This document shows positions 43,799 to 54,072 of a stretch of DNA of 57,194 nt, one piece after another. The notes under the pieces are model-generated. The model was given only the letters and a program-made list of their open reading frames with translations. It was not told the DNA's origin and did not search any database. Positions within the stretch are counted from its first letter, which is position 1, and each line of letters opens with the position of its first letter. The translations under genes were made by a program, and so were the position numbers. Location: NCBI GenBank assembly GCA_022510545.1, contig JAFLTG010000004.1, forward strand, positions 6,656 to 63,849, given 5' to 3'. The stretch comes from Lachnospiraceae bacterium. GTDB lineage: Bacteria > Bacillota > Clostridia > Lachnospirales > Lachnospiraceae.

Positions 43799-46700
43799 CT
43801 ATTGTAACTTAAATACTTTTTGTGCAATAAAATCCTTTTTATAATATTCCTCTAACAATTTATCAACTGTATCATAGTCATGGAGTGTTTTGCCTATCAT
43901 TATATCATTCAGCATATTGAAGCGGCTACCCTCATATGAAGGGGATACGGGAGCGTCATTGCTAAGATCACTTTTTCTGATGCTTCCGCTAAGTGTTACC
44001 TTTTCCTCTCCGTCTTCTTCCTCCGTTATATAATACTGCAGGTTCTCTCCGAAGAAAAGCACGAACTCTTTTACACAGATTCCCGCAAAAATATCCCTCA
44101 TATTTTCCTTTACATAGTTGCTTCCGGGATTTTCATCCTTCGTTATCATATAATGGACCGCAACGCGGTTTCCGGGTCTTGCACGATACTCCAGAATCGA
44201 CTTGTCCTGCATTATATCCAGTGCAGGGAGATAACCCTGATATTCTTTAAAGAGTGGAAGCACCATTTGTCTCTCCAGCATCTCGCGCAGAAATTCACGT
44301 ATTACCGTTTGCATTTCTTCATCAATCTCACTTCGGTTTTCGGAATAATATTTAAGATAAGCCAGCTTACATACAGGCAGCAATTCCGCTCCTTCATGAT
44401 ACATTCTGAAAATCGCTCCGGTCAAAGAAGCATCGGTGATTTTTTCTTTAATAACATAATCATAGCTGTTCTGAGCAAGGAAGGCCACAATTACTTCATC
44501 GCTGCCGCCGCTCTTCATATAAGACTTGAAGATATCCATTCCTTCCCCAATGTAGGCGCCGGTATAGAGCATCTGTATGAGTATGCGTTCGCTAAGCTCA
44601 AAAGTATCTACTCCAAATTCAACCGCAATCTTCCATATATCTCGCATATCTTTAATATTGCCGTTAAAAAAGCGAACCAGATATTTTAAAATGTATTCGT
44701 TGTATTTTCCCTTCTTTACAACATAACTCAGTATGGAAGTCATAAGTGGATCTTCTTCAAATTCATCCTGTTCAAGCAGCCTGCTGCAAAGCTTGGCAAG
44801 AGTTTTGGCATCTATTCCATATGGCATTCCAAAACGCACCCAATCTCTGGCTTCCTGATACAGTCCGCGCAGTACCAAAATTCGTACCGCTTCTTTTCTG
44901 TCCTTCGGCGCGATATCCTCAGGTCCTATACCCTGCAGGTATTCGTCCAGCTCCCACATACGGTCTTTTTCATAATAAAAGTGCAGCAGCTTAATCCTTA
45001 AATCCCGTCGGCTGCTTTCATCTAAAAAGTCCGAATCCGCCAGATATTTGAACTGTTTCAAATTATGTTCATTTACAACGATCTCATTCCCGCTGCCATA
45101 GCAGGCATGGACAGCATAACCCGGATGGTTTACGGCAAAGGGCGCCGCAAGCTTCTCAATCCTGTCTGCTGTAAGCAGCTTTTCCATATGGAAAGGAATA
45201 CTGCAGGAATAGCGGTTATGCTGACTATCTTCAAGGATAATCCTGCATTCTTTATCAAAAACGGGCACCTGCACTTTTTCCGTATTGACCGAATAAGTCA
45301 ATTCTCTTCCTGCATAGGGATAGACTACAATAATGTTTCTTATTTCACAGTCTTCATTATCATTCTCCATTATAATCTCATTTAAAAATAATATATCTTT
45401 CAGGCCGGCAGCCATTTCCTCATCCATCATGTCCTGCGTAATCGTATGACGATAAAGATAAGCAAGATCCTTATTGATTCTGCCTGCTTTTGCCTGCCTT
45501 TGCACAAATTTCTCGATTTCCGGCATATAGTTTAGATAAATATCCGGATACTCTTCCTGCCTTTTATGCACATAAGCATATAAATGTGCTATAATCTCAT
45601 AGCTCAAATCACTCTGGTATGCAAAATACATCAAAACAGCCTGGGGAATAGTCTCCTTACCGTTTAGCGGAACAGACATCATAAAATACTCATATAATCT
45701 CGTAATACGCAGATTCTGACTGACTCCTAAGCGGTACCATCTAAGGTAGGACTTGCCGTATTTATTTCCCTTTATCAAAAGAGTACAGATTGCATGAAGG
45801 ATATCACTCTGAGGACTTTTTTCATAGCAGTTAATCAAGATTCGCAACAAAGTGCCAGAATATCCTTTGGTCTTCTGCGTCAGATATATAAGCTGCAGCA
45901 GTACCTCATCTTTCATAACATCATTTTTGACCGCATAAGTCAATATCTGTAACTCAAAGTCATTCAATTTAAGCAACGTGGCCGGATTCATACATAACAG
46001 ATTCCAAGCCTCCATATAAAGCATCGGACTGTTGCAATTATATTCAAAAAGTTCCTCAAGCAGCGCCCACTTTCTGGCAGGTGTCCTCACACGCTCATCC
46101 GATAAAAACAAAAGCAGCCAGGCAATCCGCCAGTTTCCGCGGTTTCTTTCATACCAGTATATGATTTCATCGGTTGCTCCGTCTATGTATTCATCATCAT
46201 CACTGTAAAGTGTGGATAAATAAAGATAAAAACACCTGTACTCAGGCTTATCCTCTCCCATCACTTCTATGTCATCCCTAATCTGCTCAAGTACCCACTT
46301 TGCTTCATTATTACGTTCCTGAGCCATAAGCAGCTGCGCATAAAACAAATCCGTTGCCGGGTCATTCACATCCAGCTCCTTAAGACGGTCTACCAGTTTC
46401 TCCGTCTCCTCCATCCAAGCCTTGCCGCCAATCTTTTTCAGCCGGTATGCCTGATAGTATTTCATAAGCTTGACGGTAATCTGTTTTTTCTCAATATAAT
46501 ATTTATGCTTACCCAATGCGCCCAACGGTAAATTGATAACCGTTATCGGAATTTCAATAACCTTTTCAAAACTGCGAAGCCTTATGCAGCCGTAATTGTT
46601 TCCTCTGTGAAGCTTGTCCTTCTGTATATAATAATACAGGCGGTATACGTTCCCAAGGAAATCTTCGTCCCTTACGGTTTCATCCTCCACATATATGAAA

Positions 46701-47395
46701 TCGCCATCGGTTTCGATATCCAGCCTGGTGCAGCCCCAGCCGTTTCTGTTGATCGTAAGTGTATAACGCTGTTCTTCTTCCGGGTTATCTATTTCAATAC
46801 GGTTCTTCTCCGGAATGTACTCTATCGCTTTTTTCTTTCCGGTTTCCAGAAGAAACTCTTCCATATTATGCTCATTGCCATAGACCGCCGAAAGTCCCTT
46901 ATATATCGTATAGTACTGAGCATCATTCCCCGTTAATAGTTTAATGAAGTCCATACTGTAAAAAAGTCTGACCGCCTCATCCCAGTTAGTCTTGGCCAGA
47001 TTGATAAAATGAAACAGATTCCTTATTTCTCCAAGGCTTGAATCTATCACATCCTGCACGATGGTAACAGAAAAAGGGAGATAGTATTCTCCCTGATTTG
47101 ATTCGATATAAAAAGAACCTTTTATGGTATCCTGGACTTGCATATCCGTTGTATCGATACGGTAATATATCTCGTCCTGGATACCCGCAAATTCCGGCGT
47201 GAGACATTCCATACGCAAATCAGAGGATATGACTCTGCCTTCGGTCACAAAACCTTCAGGTCCGTATATGGTAAACGAGCCCTCCTGTACGCTGTCGGGG
47301 GCCATAGAAATATCGATTCGCGGGCACGAAAAATTAAGGGAGGTATTATCCGCCCTAAAATTGCCTTCTAGTATTTCCTGAATGATCTGTCTCAA
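43799..47395 (-). CDS. Large solenoid protein, DUF5717-type (1198 aa)
   Basis: No signal peptide or membrane segment. The N-terminal ~120 residues look like a beta-sandwich (SFTIYGPEGFVTEGRVISSD); a second beta region (~210-300) follows, then a long helical solenoid of TPR-like character (~310-900) with pairs such as LFYAQLLMAQERNNEAKWVL. The C-terminal part (~1080-1198) is mixed and ends in a charged helix. Starts with TTG 47395; the ribosome site is weak. First and largest gene of the cassette. I recall DUF5717 as the family name; function unknown. A scaffold that presents beta domains is a reasonable guess. Confidence 0.72.
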   Translation of the reverse strand: MRQIIQEILEGNFRADNTSLNFSCPRIDISMAPDSVQEGSFTIYGPEGFVTEGRVISSDLRMECLTPEFAGIQDEIYYRIDTTDMQVQDTIKGSFYIESNQGEYYLPFSVTIVQDVIDSSLGEIRNLFHFINLAKTNWDEAVRLFYSMDFIKLLTGNDAQYYTIYKGLSAVYGNEHNMEEFLLETGKKKAIEYIPEKNRIEIDNPEEEQRYTLTINRNGWGCTRLDIETDGDFIYVEDETVRDEDFLGNVYRLYYYIQKDKLHRGNNYGCIRLRSFEKVIEIPITVINLPLGALGKHKYYIEKKQITVKLMKYYQAYRLKKIGGKAWMEETEKLVDRLKELDVNDPATDLFYAQLLMAQERNNEAKWVLEQIRDDIEVMGEDKPEYRCFYLYLSTLYSDDDEYIDGATDEIIYWYERNRGNWRIAWLLLFLSDERVRTPARKWALLEELFEYNCNSPMLYMEAWNLLCMNPATLLKLNDFELQILTYAVKNDVMKDEVLLQLIYLTQKTKGYSGTLLRILINCYEKSPQSDILHAICTLLIKGNKYGKSYLRWYRLGVSQNLRITRLYEYFMMSVPLNGKETIPQAVLMYFAYQSDLSYEIIAHLYAYVHKRQEEYPDIYLNYMPEIEKFVQRQAKAGRINKDLAYLYRHTITQDMMDEEMAAGLKDILFLNEIIMENDNEDCEIRNIIVVYPYAGRELTYSVNTEKVQVPVFDKECRIILEDSQHNRYSCSIPFHMEKLLTADRIEKLAAPFAVNHPGYAVHACYGSGNEIVVNEHNLKQFKYLADSDFLDESSRRDLRIKLLHFYYEKDRMWELDEYLQGIGPEDIAPKDRKEAVRILVLRGLYQEARDWVRFGMPYGIDAKTLAKLCSRLLEQDEFEEDPLMTSILSYVVKKGKYNEYILKYLVRFFNGNIKDMRDIWKIAVEFGVDTFELSERILIQMLYTGAYIGEGMDIFKSYMKSGGSDEVIVAFLAQNSYDYVIKEKITDASLTGAIFRMYHEGAELLPVCKLAYLKYYSENRSEIDEEMQTVIREFLREMLERQMVLPLFKEYQGYLPALDIMQDKSILEYRARPGNRVAVHYMITKDENPGSNYVKENMRDIFAGICVKEFVLFFGENLQYYITEEEDGEEKVTLSGSIRKSDLSNDAPVSPSYEGSRFNMLNDIMIGKTLHDYDTVDKLLEEYYKKDFIAQKVFKLQ

Positions 47396-47479
47396 TTAAG
47401 GAACACCACGCTTTGCTTGGAGTTTATATTATAATTATAACATTCAATGGGGGGTTAGGCAATTGTGAAATTGAATTAT

Positions 47480-47546
47480 AAAAAGAGGGCTATCCTTAAG
47501 CCATTTATGATTATGTCATTCATAGCTTTGGGACAGCCCTCTTTTT
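47480..47546. terminator. Terminator after the pectate lyase gene
   Basis: Exact 12-base arms AAAAAGAGGGCT / AGCCCTCTTTTT (47480-47491, 47535-47546) around a 43-base loop that itself can pair partly (TCCTTAAG with CTTTGGGA). The U-run is in both senses; on the minus strand it ends the lyase transcript before the cassette begins. Confidence 0.75.
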
Positions 47547-47588
47547 ATTCGTTATTTCGTGTAAATATTAACAATTCTGCAAGCAGCA

Positions 47589-50500
47589 TTACTTGAACCA
47601 GTCTAATATCGCATTTGCCGCGTTTCCAACTATTTCAAGCGGACTTTTATTAAGGTTACGTGCCACAACACTGAATGTTGCAACCTTGCCGCCGGACAAA
47701 TCATTTTCACTATCCGTTGTCTTCTTAGGTTTAATGATTACGGAAGCCTTGCCCTTATTCACATTGTTCACATATGTGATATCGCATTTATTGGTAACAT
47801 CAGGACCAGTCTTTCCGATTGTAACCTTCACGCCTGCAGGCACAACATATGTTCCCGTGTACTCAAACTTGGTCGATTTAGCTGAATCATCATTGTAGAA
47901 AGTCACTACTGCCTTGGAAAGGTCTTTATCCGCTTTTACCTTGGCTTTGTTCCAAGCGGTGAAGCTGCAGGTAATTTCCTTGTCTTCACCGGTTTCATAA
48001 TTCTTACTTTTAGTTTTGGCTTTAATCTTAACAAACACCTCCTTGGATGGTTCTCCGCTAAAACTAATCTTGGTCTTTGCATTGTATGGTCCGTTCTCGC
48101 CATTGACACTATAAGTAAGTTCATATTCGGAAGCCTTAACCAATACATCGTCCATAGTCACATAAGCTGTGGTTTTGATGCTTGCATTGTCTTTGAACAC
48201 CTTGTCGGCAATTACAACTCCTACCTTATCGTTATCCTTATCCAGAGATGCCTTACCAACCTTAAAGGTCTGGTTTGCTACCTTGCCTTTGAAGTTGCCC
48301 TTAAAGGCTATGGTAAATTTAGCCTTAGCTCCGCCTTTCTTGTTGCCGCTGTAAGTCAGCTTGTAATCCTTACCATTCTCCAGTTCGCCATCTTTCCATG
48401 TTACCGTCAGATCGCTTAAAGTAGTTCCGGTGCTTACATATGGAATCGGGGCAGTGGGTACGCCGCCAATGACTACTTCTTTATCTGTCGCAGCGTCTGC
48501 CTTACCCGTGATGGTTCTGGGTTGAATCTTGACCGACTTGCTAACTGAGCATCCGCTGTATTCGCCAATACCGACTACCACAAACTTCACCGTTCCGGCA
48601 TCCGTAACTTCATCGGGAAGGGTTATTACATAATCATCAGAAGTAATATTACCGCTTCCTGAAGGAGCTACCTTAATGCAGTCTATAATACTCTGTCTGA
48701 GATTATCACCCGTATAAATCAGGTTTTTAACATTGTCTTTATTAAGAGTGACTTTAAACTTCTTAATTTTTTGTTTTAACTCTGTCTTGGAGAAAACAAG
48801 TACATTAATGGAGCGTTCTCCCTCAAAGTTGCCCTTACCCTTGATAACCAAGGTATCATTGGATGAATATGTCTTTGTTTTAGCAGTAACATAATCATAA
48901 TCTTTAGAAGAGAGTTTCACACCATTGTAGCACACAACAGGTGTTGATGCTTTCTTGCCTGTTTCTATCATTATGTCAGCAGCTGCAATCGAGCCATCAT
49001 CTGCCGTTGCTGCATTAGATATATCCTTAGGCTTGATTGTAAAGTATACAAGTTCTTTACCCGAAACAATTCCCTTGCCGGATATTGTGACTGTCGGCTT
49101 TTTCTTTTCATTGATATTCTTATATCCATCACCGGATTTCACAATGGAAGCGGCAGTATTGTTGCTGTACTTAACCGTATAGTCAACACCTTCAACAAGT
49201 TCTTCTCCGTCATAGCCGTATACGGTCACCTCAGGTTTGATAGGGCTGCCGGTGTATGTGTATTCATCTTCATCAAGTTCAACGGTCCAGCTGCCGCCTG
49301 AGCCTGATGAGCTGCCCTCAACTGTATACTTAAACGTTACAACCTTACTGTAATCACCAGCCGCATTCTGTGCAACTGCTTTAATAGTTGTGGTTTTGCT
49401 GATTTTAATACTTGAACCTGATGTATATTCTTTTCTTCTGCTGCCGTCAACGCTTGGATCCGTACCGTCTGTCGTATAATAGAGCTTATCATTGTTATCA
49501 TTCCAGCTAAGAGTAACTTGTGTTCCTTTTTCTACAGGTGTGTCCCTGGGAACAGGATCAGCCGTAATCTCGGCATCATACGGTACGTATGGCACCTCAT
49601 CATTTAAAACCACATCTTTTACAATAACATACAGTACATAATAGTCATTTACCGGAGCGGTAATCTTATGAGTACCTGCCGCAACATCAGTAAATACATA
49701 TTCTTTAGGTGTTTCTGTCAAATCTCTCTTAGTTCCATCTAAATCTATCACTCTACCCTGACCCATTTGATTCCCGGCAATATAAGCCGCTATGGTAACC
49801 GTTGCGGTACCGGTAGTGGTAAATGAAAGATATCTGTTACTCTTATCTTTATTGGTTTCACCGTTGAATTTCATACGCCAGGTATACTGGTCATAGCTAT
49901 ATTGCGAGCTGCTGCTTTCAGGTGGTACGGCAGTTATTTCCTTATTATTGCTGTCCTTTGTCTGGAAAGTCGTACCCTTTCCCAGAGCAAAGTAGTCGTT
50001 CGTACCGAATTTAGTTTCTGAGCTGAAATTCTGATTACCTGTATAGTTTTTTTCCTGAGCTATATGTTGAACATTAAATTCATTTGTAGTTATTGTTACA
50101 TTTGAAGGATCATTGGCAATATATTCAAATGTAGCAACAGAACTCGGGTTATATCCTGATTTGACAGCATATGCCTTTATCGTTGTCCTCCTGTTAATGA
50201 CGATTGCGCCGTCATAATAGAGATATGCATTGTCGCCTGTCTTAGGATCGGAACCGTCCGTTGTATAATAAATATCCGCACCTGCCGTATCGGATTCCAA
50301 TGTAATCCCGGTTCCCTTCTCTACGACACCGGCGCCCGGTGTTGCATAAGGAGTATCTGCATCAGGCAGTTCGTCGTCATCATCATCAACGATATCATCA
50401 TCGCCGCCGCCTGAAGGCGGATCTTCATCCTCTCCAAGATATAAGGCAGTAAGTACCATATCGCCGCTTACAACATTATTGAAGTTCCATTTAGCGTTAC

Positions 50501-53500
50501 CTTTATACCAGCCGTCAAAACTCTTATTTGGATCAGGAGAGCTGGGTTCAGCCGGTTCTGCTACTTTCTCTCCACTCTGAACTTTTTCTGTCCATGTAGC
50601 ACTACCGTTATTTGGGTTAAAAGTTACCGTATATTCGATATTTACAGACACACCGTTAAGACCGCCGACTGATTCCAGTTTGGAGGTATAATTGAGGCAG
50701 GCATTTTTCAACTTCATATCAACCGCATAAGATTCATCGTCTGTTGAATTATTAAATGTCCACTTAAAGTCACCTCCGTTTACACGGCCTGCGCCCTTTG
50801 TAACAACAGCAGGAACGTTTTGTGCCGGATCAGGTGTGTATTTGTAAAAATCACTTGCGGTATCAAAATTGCTGTATGTATGACTACCCTGCTTAGACTT
50901 AACCGAACTCGGCACTGTCTCGTTCCTTGAGGATGCAACATACGCATCAAAATCTTTAGATTCATCATAGGGAGTTTCAGTCTTATCCGCTGAATATGGG
51001 ATAAATCTTTTTTCTCCAACCATTATATTGCCATATGCCTTGATTATACTTCCGTCTTCACTTGAAAATGTTCCGTTAGCATTAACATTCTGCTGCTTTG
51101 CCTCATCCCACAGATCGGAACCCTGCATGGAAATAAGCATCGGATATTTACAATTCCTGAAATAGTTATTTTCAACAAAGATGGATGCGCCGCCTTTTGC
51201 GCCACCCACACCGTACTTGGCATTGCCATCATAGTAGTTATTATATACGTGTGTTGTAAAGAACCTTATTCTGGGATGACGGGAATCGGAATGGTCAAAC
51301 CAGTTGTGATGATAAGTCACATACAGTTCGTTGGTTCCTTCTGACAAACCAAGAAGGCTGCTCTTACCTGAATCCCAGAAATGATTATAGGACATGGTTA
51401 CATAGTTGGATTTCTTACAATCCAAGGCACCATCACCTTTAATCTGGTCAGCATCCGAACCTGCATTACCGTAGAAAAGATCACAGTTGTGCACCCATAT
51501 ATGGTCATTACCCTGCTGAAGGCCGATATTATCTTTTTCACCATTGCTGCTGCGGTTCATAAAGCCAAGGTTACGGATTTCCACGTTGGAGGCATTCTTT
51601 ACACGAACACCCCAGCCGTTGGCTGTTGCATCCTCACCGACACCTTCAACTGTGATACCGGCTTTTCCGCTATTTCCGCTGTTACTATTTTCAATTACTA
51701 TATCATCTTTATCAAGATAGGCTGCATTGGTTACATTACCGATGATACGGATATCCAGAGGTCTGGTCTCTTCACCTTTCTTATAACCGTCCAGAATGCC
51801 CTGAATACCGGTACATGTAGTAGTTGCACCCTTGCTTGATGTTACCACGTCCAAAGTAACGGTATCTTTTGTATTTTCTGTTATGTAAACCACATTCGCA
51901 TTGGCTTTTAATGAACCGTTCTCCTCATATGCACCGGATGAAGTTCCTTTCACCCATGCATAACCTGAACGGTCATGCTTTATTACGGTTACGTTGACTT
52001 CCTTTTCAGCTATAGATTCATATTCCCCATCGTCATCAACATTAACCGCCATAATCTTCAGAGTCCATTTACCCGGAGTAAGTCCCAGGGCATCTACCAC
52101 ATAATAGTCCTGATATTTTCTGATAAGCATATTATCAACTCTCTGACTTTCCGTACCGTCAGATTTAGATACAAATGCCATATATCCGCTAAAGGCTGTG
52201 CCACCGTTGTCAAAAGGATACCATTTTGCATAAGCGCCTTCATTATAGCCGGAGTAATCAAATACATCAATTTTTCCCGCTTCTATAACAGTCGGTTCCG
52301 CAACAATGATATACGGGCTGAAGCTTGCTGCTTCGATCCAGAAACCGTCAGCTTCCTTATCGTCCGCACTAACCTCTATCTTGTCTGTATTATGCAGAAC
52401 TATAATATTGTTCATACGCCTTACCGTATCAGGATAAGCCAGCTTGAGCCTGAGCGGACTTCCACCTAACTGAAGCTGCTGGTCTTCCTTGCCGGCATCC
52501 TTATTTATAAGGCTAAAGTCATAGTAAGATACAACGGCTTTATCCGTGGTATTAGAATGACCTTCCATAACCTTCGTGCTTGCCGATGCAACTGCCGACT
52601 TAATCTCGCCGGTAATCGCTTCATTGTTTTCAGCCAATGATTCGGCCTTAATATAAACATTTTTAACATCCACTTTTTCAGGTGTCGCTGCATTTTCATC
52701 TTCTTTTGCAATGAAACTTAATTCTGCCGAGGTATCAACTTTAATGATTGGCTTATCATATGTTAATGTCACGCCGGACGGGGTTTCTGTAACCGGATCA
52801 TCGGCAGTTGCGTTGGGATCTTCGGTCACCTCCATATAGAGGATGATTCCGCCGCCACTGCTAAATCCAATATAGTAAGTACCCGCATCTTGTAGTTTAA
52901 ATGAATCTTTTACCACCTTGGGATTGCTGTTTGAGCTTCCAGATGCTACCAGATTTTTACAATTAGAATCCTTAACATTAATGCTGCCGGAGCTTTTCGG
53001 ACTACTGTAAACAACAAGTTTGGCATTGGCCCGGATTGTTGTTATCTTAACAGATGCATAATCCTTGGTCATTGAACCGCCCATAATACGAATACATTTT
53101 GTTCGCTCGCTATTTGCTTTGTCGGAATTACCCAATTTTTCATTAGCATAGTCACCCCAGGTCAAAGGGTTAAAAGCCTGTTTCTCCGGATCGCCGGTCA
53201 TAACACCTGCAATGGTTGTAATTGCAGCCTTCTTAGAAGAAGTCGCTGTAACTGTAAAATAACCGTCACCCTGTTTTTCGCCATCAAATGATGTTGCTGC
53301 TTGAAAATCGCTGCCGGATGTTGTTATAGTTTCCGGATCAAATATGTACGTATGCACCTCAGAATTCGTATCATCATCTGATGGTTCAGCCGTTCCCACA
53401 TCATCAGAAGGAGAATCTGATTTATCATCGTTTTTGTCAGTTTCCTTAGAATCATCACCCTGCTTCGTATCATCAGTCAGACCGTCTGAATTGTCACCCT

Positions 53501-53837
53501 GCTTCGTATCATCGGGTAAACTGTCTGAATCGTCATCATCCGGGATTTCTTCTTCAGAAACATCTCCATCATCTTTACTCTCTTCGTCAGAAGCATCATC
53601 AGAATCCGTTCCTTCCTCCTGAATACCTCCAATTGATTCAGGACCGTCAGAATTTAAATAACCATTGTTATTTAAATCTCCCGAATCATTGTCAAATGTG
53701 TCTTCTTCTGCCACACTTGTTCCAAGTTCCTCAGCCATTACCACGTTTGCCGCTCCCAAATAGTCAGCCGGTAATATGCTGAGTACCATCAATATCGCCA
53801 TTATACGTGCTATGACGATTTTTGATTTCTTTCTCAT
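47589..53837 (-). CDS. Giant secreted pectate lyase (PL1-like) with multiple modules
   Basis: Secreted enzyme of ~2082 residues (ATG 53837 after GGGAGG). Signal peptide ~1-36; Asp/Ser/Glu-rich linker ~45-150; beta module ~160-330. The PL1 beta-helix is at ~624-960: IWVHNCDLFYGNAGSDADQI, YVTMSYNHFWDS, YVTYHHNWFDHSDSRHPRIR, with the RHPRIR arginine motif. Then an InlB-type repeat (~1070-1133, NKSFDGWYKGNAKWNF), two chitobiase/FN3-associated repeats (GADIYYTTDGSDP, DKLYYTTDGTDP) flanking a CBM-like module, and several Ig-like repeats (PEVTVYGYDGEELVEGVDYT) to the end. No LPXTG anchor. It cleaves polygalacturonate by beta-elimination; expected Ca dependence. Single gene with its own promoter region and terminator. 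Confidence 0.92.
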   Translation of the reverse strand: MRKKSKIVIARIMAILMVLSILPADYLGAANVVMAEELGTSVAEEDTFDNDSGDLNNNGYLNSDGPESIGGIQEEGTDSDDASDEESKDDGDVSEEEIPDDDDSDSLPDDTKQGDNSDGLTDDTKQGDDSKETDKNDDKSDSPSDDVGTAEPSDDDTNSEVHTYIFDPETITTSGSDFQAATSFDGEKQGDGYFTVTATSSKKAAITTIAGVMTGDPEKQAFNPLTWGDYANEKLGNSDKANSERTKCIRIMGGSMTKDYASVKITTIRANAKLVVYSSPKSSGSINVKDSNCKNLVASGSSNSNPKVVKDSFKLQDAGTYYIGFSSGGGIILYMEVTEDPNATADDPVTETPSGVTLTYDKPIIKVDTSAELSFIAKEDENAATPEKVDVKNVYIKAESLAENNEAITGEIKSAVASASTKVMEGHSNTTDKAVVSYYDFSLINKDAGKEDQQLQLGGSPLRLKLAYPDTVRRMNNIIVLHNTDKIEVSADDKEADGFWIEAASFSPYIIVAEPTVIEAGKIDVFDYSGYNEGAYAKWYPFDNGGTAFSGYMAFVSKSDGTESQRVDNMLIRKYQDYYVVDALGLTPGKWTLKIMAVNVDDDGEYESIAEKEVNVTVIKHDRSGYAWVKGTSSGAYEENGSLKANANVVYITENTKDTVTLDVVTSSKGATTTCTGIQGILDGYKKGEETRPLDIRIIGNVTNAAYLDKDDIVIENSNSGNSGKAGITVEGVGEDATANGWGVRVKNASNVEIRNLGFMNRSSNGEKDNIGLQQGNDHIWVHNCDLFYGNAGSDADQIKGDGALDCKKSNYVTMSYNHFWDSGKSSLLGLSEGTNELYVTYHHNWFDHSDSRHPRIRFFTTHVYNNYYDGNAKYGVGGAKGGASIFVENNYFRNCKYPMLISMQGSDLWDEAKQQNVNANGTFSSEDGSIIKAYGNIMVGEKRFIPYSADKTETPYDESKDFDAYVASSRNETVPSSVKSKQGSHTYSNFDTASDFYKYTPDPAQNVPAVVTKGAGRVNGGDFKWTFNNSTDDESYAVDMKLKNACLNYTSKLESVGGLNGVSVNIEYTVTFNPNNGSATWTEKVQSGEKVAEPAEPSSPDPNKSFDGWYKGNAKWNFNNVVSGDMVLTALYLGEDEDPPSGGGDDDIVDDDDDELPDADTPYATPGAGVVEKGTGITLESDTAGADIYYTTDGSDPKTGDNAYLYYDGAIVINRRTTIKAYAVKSGYNPSSVATFEYIANDPSNVTITTNEFNVQHIAQEKNYTGNQNFSSETKFGTNDYFALGKGTTFQTKDSNNKEITAVPPESSSSQYSYDQYTWRMKFNGETNKDKSNRYLSFTTTGTATVTIAAYIAGNQMGQGRVIDLDGTKRDLTETPKEYVFTDVAAGTHKITAPVNDYYVLYVIVKDVVLNDEVPYVPYDAEITADPVPRDTPVEKGTQVTLSWNDNNDKLYYTTDGTDPSVDGSRRKEYTSGSSIKISKTTTIKAVAQNAAGDYSKVVTFKYTVEGSSSGSGGSWTVELDEDEYTYTGSPIKPEVTVYGYDGEELVEGVDYTVKYSNNTAASIVKSGDGYKNINEKKKPTVTISGKGIVSGKELVYFTIKPKDISNAATADDGSIAAADIMIETGKKASTPVVCYNGVKLSSKDYDYVTAKTKTYSSNDTLVIKGKGNFEGERSINVLVFSKTELKQKIKKFKVTLNKDNVKNLIYTGDNLRQSIIDCIKVAPSGSGNITSDDYVITLPDEVTDAGTVKFVVVGIGEYSGCSVSKSVKIQPRTITGKADAATDKEVVIGGVPTAPIPYVSTGTTLSDLTVTWKDGELENGKDYKLTYSGNKKGGAKAKFTIAFKGNFKGKVANQTFKVGKASLDKDNDKVGVVIADKVFKDNASIKTTAYVTMDDVLVKASEYELTYSVNGENGPYNAKTKISFSGEPSKEVFVKIKAKTKSKNYETGEDKEITCSFTAWNKAKVKADKDLSKAVVTFYNDDSAKSTKFEYTGTYVVPAGVKVTIGKTGPDVTNKCDITYVNNVNKGKASVIIKPKKTTDSENDLSGGKVATFSVVARNLNKSPLEIVGNAANAILDWFK

Positions 53838-53983
53838 TTTGTAACCTCCCTTTTGATTCATTGGAGTTCATAAGAATACCCCAATCTTAAATTGTGACCG
53901 ACATTATATTGTCAGTTTGATAGATATTATTATAGCACTTTTTATATAGAAGAAAAGTAATATTTGCAATTCCGTTTATGACA

Positions 53984-54003
53984 ACTTAATAAGACTTTAC
54001 ACC
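53984..54003. repeat. Stray half-copy of the small-gene palindrome
   Basis: The 20 bases ACTTAATAAGACTTTACACC match 19 of 20 with the right arm of the palindromic units at 17400-18290 (compare 17414-17433). A TTTGCAATT, also present in the array, lies 18 bases to the left. The partner arm is missing. It falls in the 235-bp divergent region between the lyase gene and 54073. Confidence 0.6.
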
Positions 54004-54010
54004 CTTTTTC

Positions 54011-54037
54011 ACTGTTTCAAAACCCCTGCATACTATA
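54011..54037 (+). promoter_or_regulatory. Sigma-K-type promoter match
   Basis: AC (54011-54012), exactly 16 bases, then CATACTATA (54029-54037), which fits the Bacillus sigma-K pattern AC-N16/17-CATANNNTA. The start of transcription would be near 54045, ~28 bases before the ATG of the next gene, whose SpoIID-like product suits sporulation. Confidence 0.55.
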
Positions 54038-54072
54038 AATAGAAAGATAATAAGGTTTAAGCAGGTAAATAT

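Noticed and set aside
47589-47700. Sortase anchor on the pectate lyase
   Set aside because: The C-terminus ends in NAANAILDWFK, without LPXTG, hydrophobic span or basic tail.
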